Assembly (NCBI RefSeq): GCF_900110965.1
Contig: NZ_FOFO01000007.1
Coordinates: 1-64,000, forward strand
Direction of reading: 5' to 3'
Origin: Ectothiorhodospira magna
GTDB taxonomy: Bacteria > Pseudomonadota > Gammaproteobacteria > Ectothiorhodospirales > Ectothiorhodospiraceae
Length of the DNA stretch: 64,000 nucleotides
Shown here: positions 60,689 to 64,000 of the stretch, in pieces
Layout of the letters: each line of letters starts with the position of its first letter
How positions within the stretch are numbered: position 1 is the first letter of the stretch
Notes under the pieces: generated by a model
Databases searched by the model: none
What the model was told of the DNA's origin: nothing
The model's input: the letters and a program-made list of their open reading frames with translations, nothing else
Made by a program: the position numbers and the translations under genes

Positions 60689-62560
60689 TCAGCGGGCGTA
60701 TTTCTGCTGAATCGCCGGCACGTAGATCTCCACCGGGATGCTGGTCAGGTTCAGGCCCAGCCGGGTCTTTTGCAGATTGGTGATGCGCTGGTCGATGAAG
60801 GCCAGGGTCATGCGCCGCATGAGGAAGGTATAAGGTTGATCCTCGTGCAGAATGCGCTCCGCCTCGTGCCAGATGGCCATCCGCTCATCGTCGTCCACCG
60901 TGGCCCTGGCCCGCTCGATCACCGCATCCAGTGCCGGGTTGCGGTAATTGATGAAGTTGTCGCCACCGGACACGGTCTGGCTGGAATGGAACATCTGGTA
61001 GATGTCCGTTTCCACGCCGCTGGTCCAGCCCAGGGTAATGGCATCAAAATCCTTGCGGTTGAGCAGGTCCAGCATCACCGACCATTCGGTGGGCCGGGGA
61101 CGCATCAGGATGCCGGCGCGGGCGTAGAGATCCCGCAGGAACAGCACCATGCGGCGGGTATCCTCGTTGTCCTGGAAGAACACCAGGTCGAACTCGAAGG
61201 CGCGGCCTTCCGGGTCCTGGAGGATGCCGTCGCCGTTGCGGTCCTCAAAGCCCGCCTCTCGCAACAGGGCACGGGCCCTTTCCAGATCAAAGGCATAGGG
61301 TTCAAGGGTGCGGTCATGCTGGGGGCTGCGGGGGTTGAAAGGGCTTACCGCCGGCTCGGCGTATCCCAGCATGATCTCGTCGATGATCCGCTGGACGTCC
61401 GTCAGATGGCTCATGGCCTGACGCACCCTGGGATCGGCGAACCGGGTGGGCCGGCCATCCCGTTCCTGATTCCAGCCGATGTAGGCGTAGCCGGCGGTCG
61501 GACTCATGTACTCGAAGTGATGGGTCCGCTGGCGCAGGCGGTCATCGGCCAGCAGTTGCCCGAATTCCCGTGGCCGGGCGCCGTAGACGTCCAGTTCCTG
61601 ATTGCGGAACGTGGTCAGGCGGGCGCTGTCGTTCTCGATCACCCGCCACAACAGGCGGTTGAAGGGCGGGTCCACCGGCCCCCAGTACCGGGGATTGCGC
61701 TCCAGTTCCACCAGACCCTGATCCGGGGTCCAGCCCCTGGGGTCCGCCAGGCGATAGGGGCCGGATCCCATCAACAGGCCACGGGACTGGTTGAACCGCT
61801 GGGGATTGTCCAGAAAGGGCGCGTAGAAATGGCGGGGCAGGATCTGCAGGCCACCCGCCAGGGAAAGGCTGTTGAAGTAGGGATCGGAAAAGGTGAAAGC
61901 CACCTCATGGGTTCCCAGGGCCTTTACCGTCTCCAGTTTTTCCAGAAAGGCCCTGGACCTTGGGGCGGCGATGGCATCGGTCATGATGAAGTCGTAGGTG
62001 AACACCACGTCTGCGGCGGTGAGCGGCTCGCCATCGGAAAACTCGATCCCTTCTCTAAGCTGGAACGTGATGGTCAGGCCGTCGTCGCTGATGGACCAGT
62101 CCCGGGCCAGCAGACCCTGCCATTCCAGGGTATCCGGGTCACGGATCAGCAGGGACTCCAGCACATAGCTTTGTACCTCCGAGGCATAGGCGTCGGAAGA
62201 GACCAGCGGAGTCAACGTGGCCAGGCCGGTACCAAAAGCCCGGACCAGCCAGTCTCCCTGGGCATGGTCCGGTTGCTGGGTGGCAGCCCAGGCCCGGGCA
62301 AAGGCGGGGGGCACTTGCGCGTGGGCATCGGGACCGCCGTCCTGGGCGGCAATGGCCCCGGCCCTGAGCCGGGCATCCAAAGATTGCATCACCGCCCGCA
62401 TGCGCCGCATGTCATCGGCCTGCTCCTGCATGGCCCGCTGCATCTCGGACAGCCGGTTCCATTGCCGGTCCACCTGGTACATGAGCATGACCACCAGCAG
62501 GGCGATCCCCAGCAGGAAGACCATCAGGATGGCATCTTTGGACGTAAAGCGCTTTTCCAT
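60689..62560 (-). CDS. Peptide-binding protein (YejA-like), membrane-anchored
   Basis: This 623-residue SBP family 5 binding protein starts at ATG 62560 ([20 protein letters not shown]). The N-terminus is a non-cleaved-looking hydrophobic helix (about 10-30) followed by a coiled coil ([19 protein letters not shown] and onwards), not a classical signal peptide. The binding domain includes [24 protein letters not shown] and [14 protein letters not shown]. It is the first gene of the importer operon, divergent from fabI. Confidence 0.9.
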   Translation of the reverse strand: MEKRFTSKDAILMVFLLGIALLVVMLMYQVDRQWNRLSEMQRAMQEQADDMRRMRAVMQSLDARLRAGAIAAQDGGPDAHAQVPPAFARAWAATQQPDHAQGDWLVRAFGTGLATLTPLVSSDAYASEVQSYVLESLLIRDPDTLEWQGLLARDWSISDDGLTITFQLREGIEFSDGEPLTAADVVFTYDFIMTDAIAAPRSRAFLEKLETVKALGTHEVAFTFSDPYFNSLSLAGGLQILPRHFYAPFLDNPQRFNQSRGLLMGSGPYRLADPRGWTPDQGLVELERNPRYWGPVDPPFNRLLWRVIENDSARLTTFRNQELDVYGARPREFGQLLADDRLRQRTHHFEYMSPTAGYAYIGWNQERDGRPTRFADPRVRQAMSHLTDVQRIIDEIMLGYAEPAVSPFNPRSPQHDRTLEPYAFDLERARALLREAGFEDRNGDGILQDPEGRAFEFDLVFFQDNEDTRRMVLFLRDLYARAGILMRPRPTEWSVMLDLLNRKDFDAITLGWTSGVETDIYQMFHSSQTVSGGDNFINYRNPALDAVIERARATVDDDERMAIWHEAERILHEDQPYTFLMRRMTLAFIDQRITNLQKTRLGLNLTSIPVEIYVPAIQQKYAR

Positions 62561-62714
62561 GGATCGCGGATTCTTCTCAGGGTGCGTGACGGGTCCAGAG
62601 TATAGAGATTGCGGCCCGGCCCACAAGTTTCCCGGCAAAACCCGGCAAAGGCGCAGTCGTAGTATCATGACCGGCTTTAAAACCCGATCACAACATCAAT
62701 CAGGAGACAACCTC

Positions 62715-63503
62715 ATGGGCTTTATGACAGGCAAGCGCGTACTGATCGTCGGCCTCGCCAGCAACCGCTCCATCGCCTACGGTATCGCCAAGGCCATGGC
62801 CCGGGAAGGTGCCGAACTCGCCTTGAGCTACCAGAACGACCGCCTCAAAGACCGGGTGGAAAAGATGGCGGCAGAATTCAATGCCAGCATCGTACTGCCC
62901 TGCGATGTATCCAGCGACGAAGAGATCACCAGTCTGTTCGACGCCCTGGGCAAGCACTGGGACGGTCTGGACGGCCTGGTCCACTCGGTGGCCTTTGCCC
63001 CCAAGGAAGCCCTGGAAGGGGATTTTCTGGAGGGCATGTCCCGGGAAGCCTTCCGCGTGGCCCATGACATCAGCAGCTATAGCCTGTCTGCCCTGGCCAA
63101 GGCCGCACGACCCATGATGCAGGGTCGGGAAGGAGCCATTCTCACCCTGTCCTACCTGGGCGCTGTGCGCGCCATGCCCAACTACAACATGATGGGTCTG
63201 GCCAAAGCCAGCCTGGAGGCCAATGTACGCTTTCTGGCCTACACCCTGGGGCCGGAAGGCATCCGGGTCAACGGCATCTCCGCTGGCCCCATCCGCACCC
63301 TGGCCGCCGCCGGCATCGGCGATTTCCGCAAGATTCTCGACCATGTAGAGAAAAATGCACCGCTACGCCGCAACGTGACCATCGAACAGGTGGGTAATGC
63401 TGCCGCTTTCCTGTGCTCGGACCTGGCCTCCGGCATCACTGGAGAAATCACTTATGTGGACTCCGGCTACAGCACCCTGGGCCTGGGGCCGGCAGAAGTG
63501 TAA
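62715..63503 (+). CDS. fabI: Enoyl-[acyl-carrier-protein] reductase [NADH]
   Basis: This 262-residue SDR enzyme completes each fatty-acid elongation cycle and is the triclosan target. It has the NAD-binding [29 protein letters not shown], and the catalytic Tyr/Lys pair in [18 protein letters not shown] (Y-x6-K). The start ATG follows an AGGAG. The fabI gene next to ppiD is a conserved order. Confidence 0.97.
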   Translation: MGFMTGKRVLIVGLASNRSIAYGIAKAMAREGAELALSYQNDRLKDRVEKMAAEFNASIVLPCDVSSDEEITSLFDALGKHWDGLDGLVHSVAFAPKEALEGDFLEGMSREAFRVAHDISSYSLSALAKAARPMMQGREGAILTLSYLGAVRAMPNYNMMGLAKASLEANVRFLAYTLGPEGIRVNGISAGPIRTLAAAGIGDFRKILDHVEKNAPLRRNVTIEQVGNAAAFLCSDLASGITGEITYVDSGYSTLGLGPAEV

Positions 63504-63512
63504 TCCAGCTGA

Positions 63513-63543
63513 CCCCGTTCGCCGGACCCTCCAGCGAACGGGG
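63513..63543. terminator. Hairpin between convergent fabI and ppiD
   Basis: CCCCGTTCGC (63513-63522) and GCGAACGGGG (63534-63543) form a perfect 10-bp stem with an 11-nt loop. There is no strong T-run. It is placed to stop both convergent transcripts. Confidence 0.6.
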
Positions 63544-63551
63544 ATCAGAGG

Positions 63552-64000
63552 TTAGAGATTGTTGCGGTGAATCTTGATCTTGGCCGCCGCCTCCATGGCA
63601 TTGAGCATGGCCTCAAATTCCATCGCCCCGTGGAGTCCTTCCAGATGGGCCCTGGCCCGGGCCAGTTCCCTGGAATCAGGTTCCACATCCCTGACCTGAT
63701 GCAGCTTGACCAGGGCATAGTCTCCGTTCTCCAAAGCCACCCCTTTCAGGCCCGACGCTGACAGGCCAAAAGCGGCAGTGATGACTGCCACAGGCACTTC
63801 GGCAGTCTCCCGGGTGATGGTACGCCGTTGCTCCAGACGGCCGGGCAAATCCGCCACTGCCGTTGCCAATGCCGTACCATCCTGCAAGGTTTTCAGTGCT
63901 GCCTCACCCGCCTCAAGGGCCAGACGGCCAGACTGTTCCCGCCGGATCAATGCCCGAATATCGTCTTTTACCTCCGCCAGGGGCCTGGGGGCCGCTGGCT
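63552..64000 (-). CDS. ppiD: PpiD-like peptidyl-prolyl isomerase, C-terminal part (runs off window)
   Basis: The 3' end, 148 codons, ends at 63552; the frame stays open to the right edge. The sequence (ALENGDYALVKLHQV preceded by an RRTITRETAEVP segment) resembles the C-terminal domain of SurA/PpiD folding factors. Position after fabI supports PpiD, a membrane-anchored periplasmic chaperone. The parvulin and membrane segments are outside the window. Confidence 0.8.
   Translation of the reverse strand, partial: PAAPRPLAEVKDDIRALIRREQSGRLALEAGEAALKTLQDGTALATAVADLPGRLEQRRTITRETAEVPVAVITAAFGLSASGLKGVALENGDYALVKLHQVRDVEPDSRELARARAHLEGLHGAMEFEAMLNAMEAAAKIKIHRNNL

Overview
The window looks like a chromosomal segment of a GC-rich gammaproteobacterium. 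The core gene order (hrcA-grpE-dnaK-dnaJ-dapB-carAB-greA, yhbY/rlmE-ftsH-folP-glmM-tpiA-secG-tRNA-Leu-nuoA-N; recN/fur/bamE/ratA-rnfH/smpB; dnaQ-rnhA; fabI-ppiD) is typical of that class. An Ectothiorhodospiraceae/Chromatiales-like purple-sulfur or sulfur-oxidising lineage is my best guess, from protein flavour only.

Region 1 (1 to about 9,100) is accessory and rearranged. It holds a 1718-residue exonuclease-RecQ-UvrD helicase fusion with a small translationally overlapping upstream gene. Next come debris of an IscB-carrying IS200/IS605-type element fused to the first 40 codons of an hsdS gene, then an Abi_2/AbiF-type HEPN gene. That gene is preceded by its own sigma70-like promoter, a ~48-nt hairpin RNA and a terminator. 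Further right are the C-terminal tail of HsdM, a truncated and frameshifted REC-HPt piece of a hybrid histidine kinase, and a ~390-bp IscB-type mini-element that keeps both end hairpins and an omega-RNA-like interior but no nuclease gene. Read on the minus strand, hsdM tail - RNA/abi - hsdS head is the skeleton of a type I restriction operon with an embedded abortive-infection module.

Region 2 (9,185-12,828) is an arsenic cassette: arsB, a CBS-pair protein, a small CxxC thioredoxin-like protein and an ArsP-like permease on the minus strand, with a thioredoxin-type arsC divergent from them. It ends at an initiator tRNA gene (12,893-12,969, minus strand). All the accessory DNA lies at the 3' end of that tRNA, where rimP-nusA would be expected in many relatives, so the left 12.9 kb is probably a genomic island.

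Region 3 (13,037-28,091) is a complete 14-subunit complex I operon, nuoA-N plus a DUF2818 gene, all minus strand, with a good promoter candidate ~150 bp upstream of nuoA.

Region 4 (28,446-50,536) is core housekeeping: tRNA-Leu(GAG), secG, tpiA, glmM, folP, ftsH, rlmE, yhbY, greA, carB, carA, dapB, dnaJ, dnaK, grpE, hrcA (with a perfect CIRCE operator), nadK, recN, fur, bamE, rnfH and ratA.

Region 5 (50,553-64,000) holds an NSS-family sodium symporter, smpB, dnaQ, rnhA, a methyltransferase, an MltD-like lytic transglycosylase with three LysM repeats, a four-gene Yej-type peptide ABC importer, fabI, and the 3' end of ppiD running off the window.

The most interesting candidates for something little described are the promoter-RNA-terminator-abi unit inside the hsd remnant, the nuclease-less IscB mini-element, and the exonuclease-RecQ-UvrD fusion with its overlapping small partner.
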